Program-made: the position numbers and the translations under genes
Shown: positions 15,673 to 24,274 of the stretch, in pieces
Layout: every line of letters starts with the position of its first letter
How positions within the stretch are numbered: the first letter of the stretch is position 1
Notes under the pieces: model-generated
What the model saw: only the letters and a program-made list of their open reading frames with translations
What the model was told of the DNA's origin: nothing
The model's database searches: none
Assembly: GCF_900111235.1 (NCBI RefSeq)
Contig: NZ_FOJI01000001.1
Span: 1 to 64,000, forward strand
Length of the DNA stretch: 64,000 bases
Source: [Clostridium] fimetarium
GTDB lineage: Bacteria; Bacillota; Clostridia; Lachnospirales; Lachnospiraceae
Direction: 5' to 3'

Positions 15673-15683
15673 GAGGATCGGAA

Positions 15684-16079
15684 TTGGACAGCCCTTGTAA
15701 AGAAAGATTTATTACAAATATTAATGCAGACGTAGAAGCAAGCGAGGATTTTTTCAAGAAAATATACGGATATAGCTTTTGTGATAAGGACTTTTTAAAT
15801 CAGATAGCTATAAAACTGGTAAGGGTTGGGCGGAAGGAATTAATTTTGGCTTACAACAATTGGTTTGTGGATTATAAAAAATCATATTATGAGCATATGA
15901 AAGAGGTTTCCACATGGTTTTTAAAGGAATGTTCCAAGCGGTATGAACAATTACAAAGAAATAATCGAGAGATTAAAGAGGAGCTGAGCGAAGGATGGAA
16001 GCCGAAACAAAAGGAGTTGTTATTAAAACAGAAAAAACTCTTATTGATGAAGAAATTGCAAGAGTTAACCGAGAGTTAA
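15684..16079 (+). CDS. Small replication-block protein, unknown (possible helicase loader)
   Basis: 131 residues from TTG 15684 after AGGAGG. The product is helical, with FLNQIAIKLVRVGRKELILAYNNWFVDY in the middle and a very Lys/Leu-rich C-terminus (KQKELLLKQKKLLLMKKLQEL), likely a coiled coil. It overlaps the start of the ATPase gene by 85 bases, implying coupled translation. Position between a DnaD-like initiator and a DnaB-type ATPase suggests a loader or adaptor. No motif proves it. Confidence 0.65.
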   Translation: MDSPCKERFITNINADVEASEDFFKKIYGYSFCDKDFLNQIAIKLVRVGRKELILAYNNWFVDYKKSYYEHMKEVSTWFLKECSKRYEQLQRNNREIKEELSEGWKPKQKELLLKQKKLLLMKKLQELTES

Positions 16080-17131
16080 ATGAGCTAGGAGATACCGGAC
16101 AAGAATTTGCAAGTAGCGCGAAGCAAGGAAAGCGGAACAATGTTGATTTAAGCAAGGAATTAAACCTACAAGCAACACCGCAGCTGATAGAGGAGCCAGT
16201 ATTTCTTACGCCAACACAAATAAAGACTGTAAAACGTGATTTAAGCCAAGTAATTAAAAGCGGGATACACTTGTTAGATAAAAGAATAATGGGATTCAAT
16301 AAAGGCGAATTGAGTGTGTGGAGTGGGAGTAATGGAAGCGGAAAAAGTAGCATACTTTCACAGTTAGCAATTGAAAGTATTGAAAATAACTTTAAGGTGG
16401 CTTTATACAGTGGGGAATTACGAGCAGATCGAGTTCTGAATTGGGTGCAATTGCAAGCTGCGGGAATAAAGAATGTAACCGGTACAAAATATGAAAACTT
16501 TTATACAGTACCGGAAGGAATAAGGGCAAAGATAAATGAATGGTTAGAAAGTAGCCTATATATCTATAACAACGATTATGGAGCAAGGGTTGAAAATGTT
16601 TTAAAGGCCGTAACAGATAGTATAGAAAAATTCAAGATTGATGTGGTAATAATTGATAATTTGATGTCGCTAGACCTTACTGGAGTGACGGGCGAAAAGT
16701 ATGACAAACAAACTAATTTAGTAATTGCATTATCGCAACTTGCAAAGAAAAAGAACATACATATACATTTTGTAGCCCATCCTAGAAAATCATTAGGCTT
16801 CTTGCGGAAGCAAGACATAAGCGGAACTGCGGATATAACAAATCTTGCGGATAATGTATTTCTTATTCATAGATGTAACACTGATTTTAAAAAAGGGATT
16901 ATGGAACATTTGGGCGTAAATAAAGACAACTTATTGCTTAAATTTGACAATGTTATCGAGGTGGCAAAGAACAGAGATTTAGGAATAGCAGATGAATTTA
17001 TTGGTGCCTACTATGAAAAAGAATCAAAGAGATTTTTAAATTCTATAGGAGAAGAAAAGCATTATTTTTGGGAAAGGGATAAAAACGGTTTTATCGGTGC
17101 TGATAATACAGAGATACCATTTAAAAATTGA
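15995..17131 (+). CDS. DnaB/Twinkle-type RecA-fold replicative ATPase
   Basis: 378 residues. A variable N-terminal part (1-75) precedes a RecA-fold core: Walker A GSNGSGKSS (about 110-118), an SGEL motif equivalent to the SLEM of DnaB, Walker B DVVIIDNLMSL, and HFVAHPRK before a sensor-like GTADITNLADNVFLIHR. This is the helicase half of DnaB or of phage primase-helicases; no primase zinc finger or TOPRIM is present. It likely unwinds the element's DNA. It follows the DnaD-like and small overlapping genes in one operon. Confidence 0.85.
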   Translation: MEAETKGVVIKTEKTLIDEEIARVNRELNELGDTGQEFASSAKQGKRNNVDLSKELNLQATPQLIEEPVFLTPTQIKTVKRDLSQVIKSGIHLLDKRIMGFNKGELSVWSGSNGSGKSSILSQLAIESIENNFKVALYSGELRADRVLNWVQLQAAGIKNVTGTKYENFYTVPEGIRAKINEWLESSLYIYNNDYGARVENVLKAVTDSIEKFKIDVVIIDNLMSLDLTGVTGEKYDKQTNLVIALSQLAKKKNIHIHFVAHPRKSLGFLRKQDISGTADITNLADNVFLIHRCNTDFKKGIMEHLGVNKDNLLLKFDNVIEVAKNRDLGIADEFIGAYYEKESKRFLNSIGEEKHYFWERDKNGFIGADNTEIPFKN

Positions 17132-17146
17132 AAGAAGGTGAGTTAA

Positions 17147-17371
17147 ATGAAGATATTAATGCAAGATGGAAGTGCGATTGTCACGATTAGACGCGATTGT
17201 TGGGCGGTATTAAATGGGAAAGACAATTATTCTATAATCCGCAATGGATCAGATGAATTTCTTCCCTACTTAGGAAGCTATCCAACGGAAGAAAGAGCAA
17301 GGGAAGTGTTAAACGAAATATTTCAACTTATAAGTGATGGAAAATCGACTTATGAAATGCCATTGAAGTAA
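17147..17371 (+). CDS. Small hypothetical phage-type protein
   Basis: 74 residues after GAAGGTGAG. The sequence suggests a small alpha/beta protein: strands MKILMQDGSAIVTIRRDCWAV, then SYPTEERAREVLNEIFQLI as a helix. It resembles small proteins common in Firmicute prophages downstream of replication genes. No function is assigned. Confidence 0.65.
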   Translation: MKILMQDGSAIVTIRRDCWAVLNGKDNYSIIRNGSDEFLPYLGSYPTEERAREVLNEIFQLISDGKSTYEMPLK

Positions 17372-17442
17372 ATTTGATAAACTGCACCATCGGAGTAGAT
17401 GATTCTTATATCTGAAAATATATGCAGAAGGAAGGTGAAAAG

Positions 17443-17652
17443 ATGAATATTCAAAAAGCAACTAATAAAGCAATAAAAAAGGATAAGTTTATTGCAAGAA
17501 GAAAAGAGGGCCGGAGTGGAAGAATTAAAATAAAACCCCAAAATAACAATCTTCCATGTGAGGTTATAAACATAAAAGAAAGCCGTACTGCTAGAGGTTG
17601 GGAGCCTAAAGCAGACGACTTAACAGCTAATGATTGGTGCGTTGTAGATTAA
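17443..17652 (+). CDS. Tad2-like (DUF2829) Thoeris anti-defence protein
   Basis: 69 residues from ATG 17443, with GAAGGTG just upstream; the frame opens at 17422. The layout matches DUF2829/Tad2: MNIQKATNKAIKKDKFIARR (helix plus I-x-R), a strand KIKP, and the signature R-GW-PKADDLTANDWCVV near the end. Tad2 proteins bind and sequester the cyclic ADPR-type signal of Thoeris defence systems. Presence in an integrated element fits a counter-defence role. Ligand binding is inferred; some family members may bind other nucleotides. Confidence 0.78.
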   Translation: MNIQKATNKAIKKDKFIARRKEGRSGRIKIKPQNNNLPCEVINIKESRTARGWEPKADDLTANDWCVVD

Positions 17653-17978
17653 GGGATAAGTTTAGCAATAAAATCAGTTACTTCAATTAATCCAGTTTTA
17701 AAACGATTTTCCATATAGATAATACAATCAGACGTAATAGAGAAATTATAAATTGTATTATCGGCGAAAAAACAAGAAACGTAATCAGCACGACTAAGCT
17801 CACGAAGTGTTTCATCAATATCATCTAGTGATTGTTTGTTAAATAATGTTGAATGTACAGTTTCAGAACTTCCAAATTCGCAAGCACTCGATTTGGATAA
17901 ACCACTTTTTCTTCTAGAAAGAAATTCTTTATAAAGTATACAGATCATTTTATCTGCATCTTTTGTTAAGTTTGTCAT
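17649..17978 (-). CDS. Small winged-helix-like protein, opposite strand
   Basis: 109 residues starting at ATG 17978 after AAAGGAGG. A helical first half with KSGLSKSSACEFGSSETV and ELSRADYVSCFFADNTIYNFSITSDCIIYMENRF suggests a winged-helix-like fold with a terminal helix. It is the only minus-strand gene between the early operon and the J-domain gene and overlaps the Tad2-like stop by four bases. It could be a regulator or immunity-type protein; nothing is decisive. Confidence 0.65.
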   Translation of the reverse strand: MTNLTKDADKMICILYKEFLSRRKSGLSKSSACEFGSSETVHSTLFNKQSLDDIDETLRELSRADYVSCFFADNTIYNFSITSDCIIYMENRFKTGLIEVTDFIAKLIP

Positions 17979-18188
17979 TATGAGAATCCTCCTTTCATAA
18001 TTATTTCAACTCCCCAGCTGATAAGGAGATTATAACACTATTAACAAAATATGCCAATAATAGACAATAGATAGTAATTGCTAAGAATTGAAAATTAATA
18101 TTAAGAGATGCAGCATCAGAAATAACTTTATATAAATTGCAGTAGTTATCGCAAATATAAATCTAGTAACCACAAGGAGTTGAAATAA

Positions 18189-19010
18189 ATGTATTGCGTT
18201 ATCCAGGAGATAGAAACGAAAAAGCCTAATAAATATGGATATTTTAAAGAACTAATATCTGAAATACATAATTCTTCTTTGAATGGAACTGACTTAAGTT
18301 ATTACACCCATCATTACGGTTATGAACGCTTTGAACGCCTTATTAAAAAAGCATATAAGATAAGCATACATAGGAGTTATAGGGAAGATGGCAAGGTTAA
18401 AAAGAAACAGTATCCACTTGGTACAGCGAATTATTATGAATTAGCAGATGGTTGGTTTAGCCTTTATGATTGTTGTGATAGAAAAGTAAACATTATTATG
18501 AAAGAACTTGGAGTTACGTCAGATGAAGTCTATGAGTTAGTGGATGTAAAGCTAGATCCATTGAGCGAAACAGTGCAAAGGGAATTTCAGCAGACAGAGG
18601 AATATAAAACACATCAAGAGTACGAAAATATAACTACAGAGTACGCAGTTACTAAAACTCAATTCAATAATAAGTATGGCTTTGATGGTGTCAGCACCGA
18701 ATATGATAAGTGTTATGACGTATTTGGTAATCTAATGAATGAAGCATACCTGGACAAGATAAAGGCAGATTATGTGGTTAGGCAAGAGTATGAGAAAAGA
18801 AGTAGTAGTTACCAAGAAGAATATTATAGTAACTACAGTAATAGTTATTCAAGCGGTATAGCAAGTAAACCCAGTTCACTGGACAAGGAAACATTGAAAC
18901 AGTTCTATCGGGTTCTATCAAAGAAGTTTCACCCTGACGTTAATCCGGAAGTGGACACATCAAAACAGATGCAATTATTGAATCAGTTAAAACAAGAATG
19001 GAATATATAG
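18189..19010 (+). CDS. J-domain (DnaJ-type) protein of the element
   Basis: 273 residues. The N-terminal ~190 residues are unassigned, rich in Tyr/Asp/Glu. A Ser/Tyr-rich linker (SSSYQEEYYSNYSNSYSSG) leads to a C-terminal J domain (about 232-273) with LKQFYRVLSKKFHPDVNPE, including the HPD motif that stimulates Hsp70 ATPase. The placement of J at the extreme C-terminus is unusual. It could recruit host DnaK to replication or repressor complexes, as phages do. CAAGGAG precedes the ATG. Confidence 0.78.
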   Translation: MYCVIQEIETKKPNKYGYFKELISEIHNSSLNGTDLSYYTHHYGYERFERLIKKAYKISIHRSYREDGKVKKKQYPLGTANYYELADGWFSLYDCCDRKVNIIMKELGVTSDEVYELVDVKLDPLSETVQREFQQTEEYKTHQEYENITTEYAVTKTQFNNKYGFDGVSTEYDKCYDVFGNLMNEAYLDKIKADYVVRQEYEKRSSSYQEEYYSNYSNSYSSGIASKPSSLDKETLKQFYRVLSKKFHPDVNPEVDTSKQMQLLNQLKQEWNI

Positions 19011-19068
19011 AATGCAAATGGTAGTCAGTTATTGACAATATAAGAAAATGAAAAGGTAGGTAAAAGAT

Positions 19069-19359
19069 ATGAGAAAAGATTTAAGAAATGATATGACGAA
19101 ATCGATGGTTTCAATAACGCCAGGATGCGATGTATTAAAGCATTTAGTTGGATACACGTTCGGGAAAGTACAGATAGGAAACGATACGAGTATTGATAAC
19201 TGGTATATTAGAGCTGATAAAATCGTGGAGAACGTAATGATATCGCGCGATGTACGATTTAATGATGGTACTTATTATATAAGCAAAGAGTACATATCCA
19301 GGATAGAGCCAATAACTGTAGAGATACGAGAAGGGCGTAGTGTGAAGCTAATGCAATAG
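19069..19359 (+). CDS. Hypothetical protein
   Basis: 96 residues preceded by AGGTAGG. Mostly predicted beta strands (GKVQIGNDTSIDNWYIRADKIVENVMISRDVRFNDGTYYISKEYISRIEPITVEI). No known family is recognised. It ends the transcript of the J-domain gene; a 367-bp non-coding region follows. Confidence 0.6.
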   Translation: MRKDLRNDMTKSMVSITPGCDVLKHLVGYTFGKVQIGNDTSIDNWYIRADKIVENVMISRDVRFNDGTYYISKEYISRIEPITVEIREGRSVKLMQ

Positions 19360-19726
19360 CAAAGGAAATGTATAAGGTAGAGCGAGGCGATAGTATAACT
19401 CACACACTCTACCTATATCCCCCGGAGGGTAGTGGACTCTAAAATATAAAATGCTTAGACACCGACGTAAGAGTTATATCAATAAAATATTCCCACATCA
19501 GCTTTTCAAATTATATTATACATATTTAATAAGGCATGGATACAGATAGCGGCACTGCCCCCGTTCAAAATATACGTACACATATACATAAGAACCGATG
19601 ATGAACCTTGATGTAACACACAGGTCATTCGCATGACCCCCTGTAGTATGCACGTTACAATTAAACGCAAATATTAGCAATAGTTAAAGCAATTTACAAA
19701 TATAAAGGAAAAGAAAGGGGTATAAA
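19360..19726. other. 367-bp non-coding region with hairpins
   Basis: It holds AGGTAGAG...CTCTACCT (about 19376-19412) and a larger structure in which TGTAAC (about 19611-19616) pairs with GTTACA and encloses GGTCAT-TCGC-ATGACC. The GC-richer patches differ from the AT-rich surroundings. No open frame is convincing. It separates early-type genes from the tail-type and sigma genes, so it may contain a late promoter, an origin or a packaging-type site; none is proven. Confidence 0.45.
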
Positions 19727-19981
19727 TTGGGAAATGTAGTTTATTGGAAGAAGATAAAAGGAAGCGATGATCGCACTGTTAATATGCCATTTAAAACGTG
19801 TGGAAGATGTAATAAAGAGTTTTCGAGTGGTAATACATACGCATCTAAGAATTGTCCTGAATGCGCCAAGTTTATTAAAAATGAGAAGTCAAGAGAAAGA
19901 GTTAGAAGATATAGAGAAAAGAATCTATTGGATAATAATACTTCTTTAGACAAAGAGAACGAGAAAGGACTAAACAATTGA
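19727..19981 (+). CDS. Small zinc-ribbon protein
   Basis: 84 residues from TTG 19727 after AAAGGGG. Two Cys pairs (FKTCGRCNKEF and NCPECAKF) form a likely zinc ribbon (about 24-46), followed by a basic helix (NEKSRERVRRYREKN) that may bind nucleic acid. The stop overlaps the TTG start of the tail-type gene by four bases, implying translational coupling. No specific family is recognised. Confidence 0.68.
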   Translation: MGNVVYWKKIKGSDDRTVNMPFKTCGRCNKEFSSGNTYASKNCPECAKFIKNEKSRERVRRYREKNLLDNNTSLDKENEKGLNN

Positions 19982-22227
19982 TTAATGTAAGCAATGAATG
20001 GAGAGCAATAGTTGCAGATGCGACACAAGATGAAACTGTCCCCGATTTTACCGCTAAAGCAACGATATTATTAGCAAATGGGACAACATTACCTATTACG
20101 GAAACGGATATCGTTGTGGGCGGATTAAGCATCATAGACAGTGTGTCAGCAAGTAATTTATTCCAAATCGGAACGGCATTCATTAATGAAAATGATATAT
20201 TGCTGAATAACATCGAACATAAATTTGATGATGTAGATTTCACCGATGCGGTAGTAATACCTTATGTGGGATTGAATAAATCGACCGCTACGGAATGGCT
20301 AAAAAAAGGTACGTTCACAGTGGATGAAGCAACAGTTTCAGCGTCGATTATATCGCTGATATCACTTGACCACATGAACAAATTAGATGTTCCATTTTCC
20401 GGAGTAGCAATAAGTTTTCCTACTACTCCGTTAGTATTAGCACAAGCCGTATGTCTACATTGCGGAGTGGTATTATTTAACTCAACATTCCTAAATTCAG
20501 CCGTAACGATAACAAGAAAGCCAACAGACGAAGCCTTAACTTGTCGGTCAATTATCGGTTGGATTGCACAGATGGGCGGTAATTTCGCAAGGTGCAATGT
20601 TGACGGTGCGGTAGAACTGAAATGGTATGATGTCGCAACAATGGACAAGTTAAACATAATCAACGCGGGTACATTTACTAACCCGGCAATGGACACAATT
20701 TCGGCGGGAACGTTTACCGCACCATCAAAAGATATTATATCGGCCGGTGCCTTTACGGACCTAAAGAATTATCATCACTTATATTCATTTGGTTCTCAGC
20801 CAACGATTGGAACGGATGATATTGTTGTTACCGGCGTTCGAGTTAAAGCCATGGGAATAGATTCAGACTATGGAGAAACCTTCCTATATGGCTCAGAAGG
20901 ATACATTATTGAGATAGTAGACAATCCTTTGATACAAGAGGGAATGGCGGAAACAATCGCTAATACGGTCGGGAAAAAGATAGCTGGGATGCGATTCAGA
21001 ACGGCTGCAGTCCAAGTGATTACTGATCCAAGTCGTGAAGCTGGGGACATCGGAATCTTATCACATAAAAACAATACTTATCCGATTATATTCTCAAATT
21101 ATCACTATCAATTTGGATCAAACGATACAGTTGCATCGGATGCGGAAACACCTTCAAAAAAGAAATCGAGTTATGATCCTACATCGAAAATTGCGGTTGA
21201 AGCTAGAAAAGTGGCAAAGCAAGAGGTGAATTTTTATGATTTGGCGAAGCAACAATTCAGCAATTTAATAGCTAATGCAATGGGGGTGTTTAGGACAGTA
21301 ATTCCTATGGATAACGGTGGAGAGATTGAATACATACATGACCAACCGAAAATGGCGGAATCTAAATGGAGACAATATGTTACTTCGGGCGGAATGATAC
21401 AACAGAATCAAGTTAATGGTGTATGGACAATCACATCGGCGGAAGATACTGAGGGGAATGCGTTATTTAATGTTATTACGGCCAGGGGAATTAACGCTGA
21501 GTGGATTAAGGTATTGACTAGCTTTACAGTGGGAGAGAATTTTAGCGTCGATAGTTTAGGAAATACAATATTGAACTACCTCAAAGCGACTAACGCAGAT
21601 ATTAGTGGAAACATTAATGCAATAAGTGGAGGTATTGGCCCATTTTCAATTAGTGATAGGGGATTATTGGTATATGGCGCTCCTGGTCAAGATTATATCT
21701 GCCAATTTAGCAAGCAACCAGATGGAACTATGTTTATATATACAAGTGGAGATTTATGGGCAGAAGGCGGATTGATGATAAGGAAACGCGCGGTTATGAA
21801 TGATGACCTATATGTTGCCGGAGATATTTCAGCTCATACATATTCTGACCATACTCCGTTTTACGACGGCGATGCGTTAAATGAAATAGTAAAAATATCA
21901 GATGATGGAAATGGTGAAATTGACCATAGCTCATTACCGGAATGCGCCAAAAAGAAAATAACTAGAAAAAATGAAGAATACGAAAAACTGATTAATGATA
22001 AGCGAGAAGTAAAAATCGTAAAAGTTAAAGCTAGTCTCAAATCGGCAAAAATCAAAGATATAAAATTTATCAAGATACCTCCCATCATAGAAGAAGACGG
22101 AAGAAGTTTAGGAGATATGATTTCGGTATTAACTAAAGGAATACAACAATTAATTGCTAAAAATGAAGAGCAAGATAGACTGATTATCAGACAAGGTGAA
22201 TTAATATTGGAACTGCAAGGCAAATAA
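19978..22227 (+). CDS. Phage tail-type (baseplate/tail-tip) protein
   Basis: 749 residues from TTG 19978, eight bases after AAAGGA. The N-terminal region (1-350) is beta-rich with repeated motifs (INAGTFTNPAMDTISAGTFTAPSKDIISAGAF) and resembles tail hub or tail-tip proteins. The centre contains VNGVWTITSAEDTEGNALFNVITARGINAEWIKV, typical of the end-of-tail and receptor-binding region. The C-terminus is a Lys-rich coiled coil. No other tail, capsid, portal or terminase gene is in the element. It might modify a helper phage tail or be a remnant of a lost structural block. Confidence 0.75.
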   Translation: MINVSNEWRAIVADATQDETVPDFTAKATILLANGTTLPITETDIVVGGLSIIDSVSASNLFQIGTAFINENDILLNNIEHKFDDVDFTDAVVIPYVGLNKSTATEWLKKGTFTVDEATVSASIISLISLDHMNKLDVPFSGVAISFPTTPLVLAQAVCLHCGVVLFNSTFLNSAVTITRKPTDEALTCRSIIGWIAQMGGNFARCNVDGAVELKWYDVATMDKLNIINAGTFTNPAMDTISAGTFTAPSKDIISAGAFTDLKNYHHLYSFGSQPTIGTDDIVVTGVRVKAMGIDSDYGETFLYGSEGYIIEIVDNPLIQEGMAETIANTVGKKIAGMRFRTAAVQVITDPSREAGDIGILSHKNNTYPIIFSNYHYQFGSNDTVASDAETPSKKKSSYDPTSKIAVEARKVAKQEVNFYDLAKQQFSNLIANAMGVFRTVIPMDNGGEIEYIHDQPKMAESKWRQYVTSGGMIQQNQVNGVWTITSAEDTEGNALFNVITARGINAEWIKVLTSFTVGENFSVDSLGNTILNYLKATNADISGNINAISGGIGPFSISDRGLLVYGAPGQDYICQFSKQPDGTMFIYTSGDLWAEGGLMIRKRAVMNDDLYVAGDISAHTYSDHTPFYDGDALNEIVKISDDGNGEIDHSSLPECAKKKITRKNEEYEKLINDKREVKIVKVKASLKSAKIKDIKFIKIPPIIEEDGRSLGDMISVLTKGIQQLIAKNEEQDRLIIRQGELILELQGK

Positions 22228-22293
22228 GTATAAAAAGATGGTGTGTGTCTATCGCGATATGCGCCGCCTAATATGGACAGAGAGGGACTTGAT

Positions 22294-23184
22294 ATGTCAA
22301 ACGAAGAACTTGTAAAAGAGATACAGCAAGGTATTAACTCAAGGGATAATTTAGAGAAGTTATACGATCAGAACAGTGGAGTAATACATAAAATGGCGGT
22401 AAGATACAGTAAATTTGCTGAAATAGAAGATTTGATGCAAGAAGCATATTTTGGTATATACGAGGCGGCGCAGAAATACAGAAGCGACCACGAAGTACTC
22501 TTTATTACATATGCAACCTTTTGGATACAGAGCGCAATGAAAAGATATATTGAAAACAATGGAAAGAATATAAGAATTCCAACGCGTTTACAAGCGAAAG
22601 TCTATGAATATAAGAAATTTATCAGCTCATATAAAAGGCAATCAAACAAAGAGCCAACAGATATAGAGATATGCGAAGCTCTTAATATAAAATCTAAGGC
22701 ACTTAAAACAGTAAGACAAACAATACAAGAGGTTAATGACTTGGATAGCCTGGACAGGGATGTAGTCAGCGAAGATGGTGGTATGTCATTGGTTGATTCT
22801 ATTCCGGACAGCGTTAATATTGAAGATGATGTTATTAATCGAATAATGGAAACTGATTTAAAAACGCAATTGTGGAAAATCGTAGAGAGTAATGTGACGG
22901 AGAGGGAAAATAAAGTTATTCTTGATAGATACAAGGGCAATATGACATTGGCTGCAATAGGAATGTCGTTTGGAGTAACCAGGGAAGGTATAAGACAAAC
23001 TGAACTTAAGGCAATGAGAAAATTAAGGACCGTTGGAGTAAGTAAGGATATAAGTGAAAAGTTTGAAGTTAATTATGCTAGGGCATATGGGGGAAGTGTA
23101 AGCGGATTCAAACGTGACTGGACTTCATCAACGGAGCGGGCAGCATTGGGGAACTTGGAGATAGAAAGATTAATGTATTCGTGA
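22294..23184 (+). CDS. Sigma-70 family RNA polymerase sigma factor
   Basis: 296 residues from ATG 22294 after AGAGAGGGA; the frame opens at 22243. Region 2 (about 25-105) has DLMQEAYFGIYEAAQKYRSDHEVLFITYATFWIQSAMKRYI. Region 3 has PTDIEICEALNIKSKALKTVRQ. Region 4 (about 200-265) has TERENKVILDRYKGNMTLAAIGMSFGVTREGIRQTELKAMRKLR. The architecture is close to the primary sigma type without region 1.1. An element-encoded sigma usually drives late genes; here its only obvious linked gene is the tail-type gene. Confidence 0.9.
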   Translation: MSNEELVKEIQQGINSRDNLEKLYDQNSGVIHKMAVRYSKFAEIEDLMQEAYFGIYEAAQKYRSDHEVLFITYATFWIQSAMKRYIENNGKNIRIPTRLQAKVYEYKKFISSYKRQSNKEPTDIEICEALNIKSKALKTVRQTIQEVNDLDSLDRDVVSEDGGMSLVDSIPDSVNIEDDVINRIMETDLKTQLWKIVESNVTERENKVILDRYKGNMTLAAIGMSFGVTREGIRQTELKAMRKLRTVGVSKDISEKFEVNYARAYGGSVSGFKRDWTSSTERAALGNLEIERLMYS

Positions 23185-23247
23185 GGATTATTAGACTAGT
23201 TCTATATGCATTAGAACGAACAAGACAAGATTTAAGGCGTAATAAAA

Positions 23248-23296
23248 CCGTATAGGCATATTTCTTTGAGTGATAACTAAGAATGTCTATACGGTC
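23248..23296. repeat. Inverted repeat between sigma gene and repressor gene
   Basis: ACCGTATAG and CTATACGGT form perfect 9-bp arms, extended imperfectly (GCAT.TTCT with AGAATG). No T run follows. It may be a weak terminator or a protein-binding site. The rest of 23185-23364 is featureless. Confidence 0.5.
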
Positions 23297-23364
23297 AAAT
23301 TACGAGGTTGAAATATAAAAAGTGATTGTATATGCAGCAAGGAATTGATACGAAAAGTATGAGA

Positions 23365-23586
23365 TTATTTATTTATCTTTGGATTATCTGAAAGGCCGGC
23401 AAGGTAGTCGAGAGATACATTAAAATAATCTGATAAAGCAATTAATACATCAAGGCCCGGCTTCTTTTCGTTTGATTCATAAGACTGAACACCCCTTTCG
23501 CTTATATGAATATCTATAGATAATTGCTTTTGTGTTATTTTATTTAATTTTCTTAACTCGCGTAATCTATCACCAAAATTAGACAT
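23365..23586 (-). CDS. XRE-family repressor (immunity regulator B)
   Basis: 73 residues from ATG 23586, with GGGGG upstream; the frame opens far earlier through the operator. It is a compact HTH protein: FGDRLRELRKLNKITQKQLSIDIHISERGVQSYESNEKKPGLDVLIALSDYFNVSLDYLAGLSD. It is divergent from a second HTH gene at 23695 with two matching operators between them. This is a second complete switch in the element, independent of that at 14.4 kb. Confidence 0.85.
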   Translation of the reverse strand: MSNFGDRLRELRKLNKITQKQLSIDIHISERGVQSYESNEKKPGLDVLIALSDYFNVSLDYLAGLSDNPKINK

Positions 23587-23620
23587 GAATTTACCCCCAA
23601 TAAAATATAAAATAATAGTG

Positions 23621-23680
23621 TTGACACGCACAATAGTACGTGTTAATATAAACATATGAAACACGCACAATAATACGTGA
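23621..23680. promoter_or_regulatory. Divergent promoter with two ACACGCACAATA-TACGTG operators
   Basis: ACACGCACAATAGTACGTGT (23624-23643) and ACACGCACAATAATACGTGA (23661-23680) are near-identical, each with ACACG...CGTG(T/A) dyad ends, centred 37 bp apart. A rightward promoter TTGACA (23621-23626), 17-bp spacer, TAATAT (23644-23649) overlaps the first, so bound repressor would block it. Confidence 0.75.
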
Positions 23681-23694
23681 AAGGAAGTGATGAA

Positions 23695-23892
23695 ATGAGC
23701 AACTTGCAAATTGCAAGGTTGGGAAAGAATCTAACCCAAGATGAATTGGCGCATCTATTAGGTATAACAGTTAGAACATACCAATACATCGAACACGGAG
23801 AAAGAAAGCCTTCATATGAAGTTATCATAAAGCTACAAGGAATATTTGATAATGATATAAGCAGTCTACTGTCCGAATCAAATGATAATTAA
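23695..23892 (+). CDS. XRE-family HTH protein (divergent to repressor B)
   Basis: 65 residues from ATG 23695 with AAGGAAGTG upstream. It is almost entirely an HTH: LQIARLGKNLTQDELAHLLGITVRTYQYIEHGERKPSYEVIIKLQGIF, with a short acidic tail. It is the first gene rightward of the operator pair and leads toward a small hypothetical gene and the integrase. It probably acts as Cro-like regulator or activator of the integrase operon. Confidence 0.82.
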   Translation: MSNLQIARLGKNLTQDELAHLLGITVRTYQYIEHGERKPSYEVIIKLQGIFDNDISSLLSESNDN

Positions 23893-24058
23893 TTTTAACA
23901 CAAGCAGAACTATAATAAAAGATGTGAAAGGAAAAATTTAATAGGTGCATGGATTACCCGCATAAGAAAAGCCATGCCTAAGTAACAACTTAGAATAGTA
24001 AGTAATTTAAAAACTAAAACAAATAGTGATACATTAAATCGAAAGCGAGGATATAACT

Positions 24059-24247
24059 ATGATGAATGAAGAATTTGAAGAAGTTATTATAAAAAGATGT
24101 GAGGCGGCGCTTTTAGAGTGCGAGAAATATATGAATAAGGAACGCTCTGCAGATGCGGATCCGGATGAATTACAAGCTGATGCAGAAGTATTATGTTACA
24201 AGAAGGGTTTTAATGATGCTATGAAGATAATGAACAATGCAAGTTAA
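24059..24247 (+). CDS. Small hypothetical protein before the integrase
   Basis: 62 residues, acidic and helical (EEFEEVIIKRCEAALLECEKYMNKE, then CYKKGFNDAMKIMNNAS). AGCGAGG precedes tandem ATG codons. Small helical proteins at this position can be regulators or recombination factors, but it lacks the excisionase winged helix. Twenty-seven bases separate it from the integrase. Confidence 0.6.
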   Translation: MMNEEFEEVIIKRCEAALLECEKYMNKERSADADPDELQADAEVLCYKKGFNDAMKIMNNAS

Positions 24248-24274
24248 ATAAGCAACGCGAGAGGAATTAATAAT

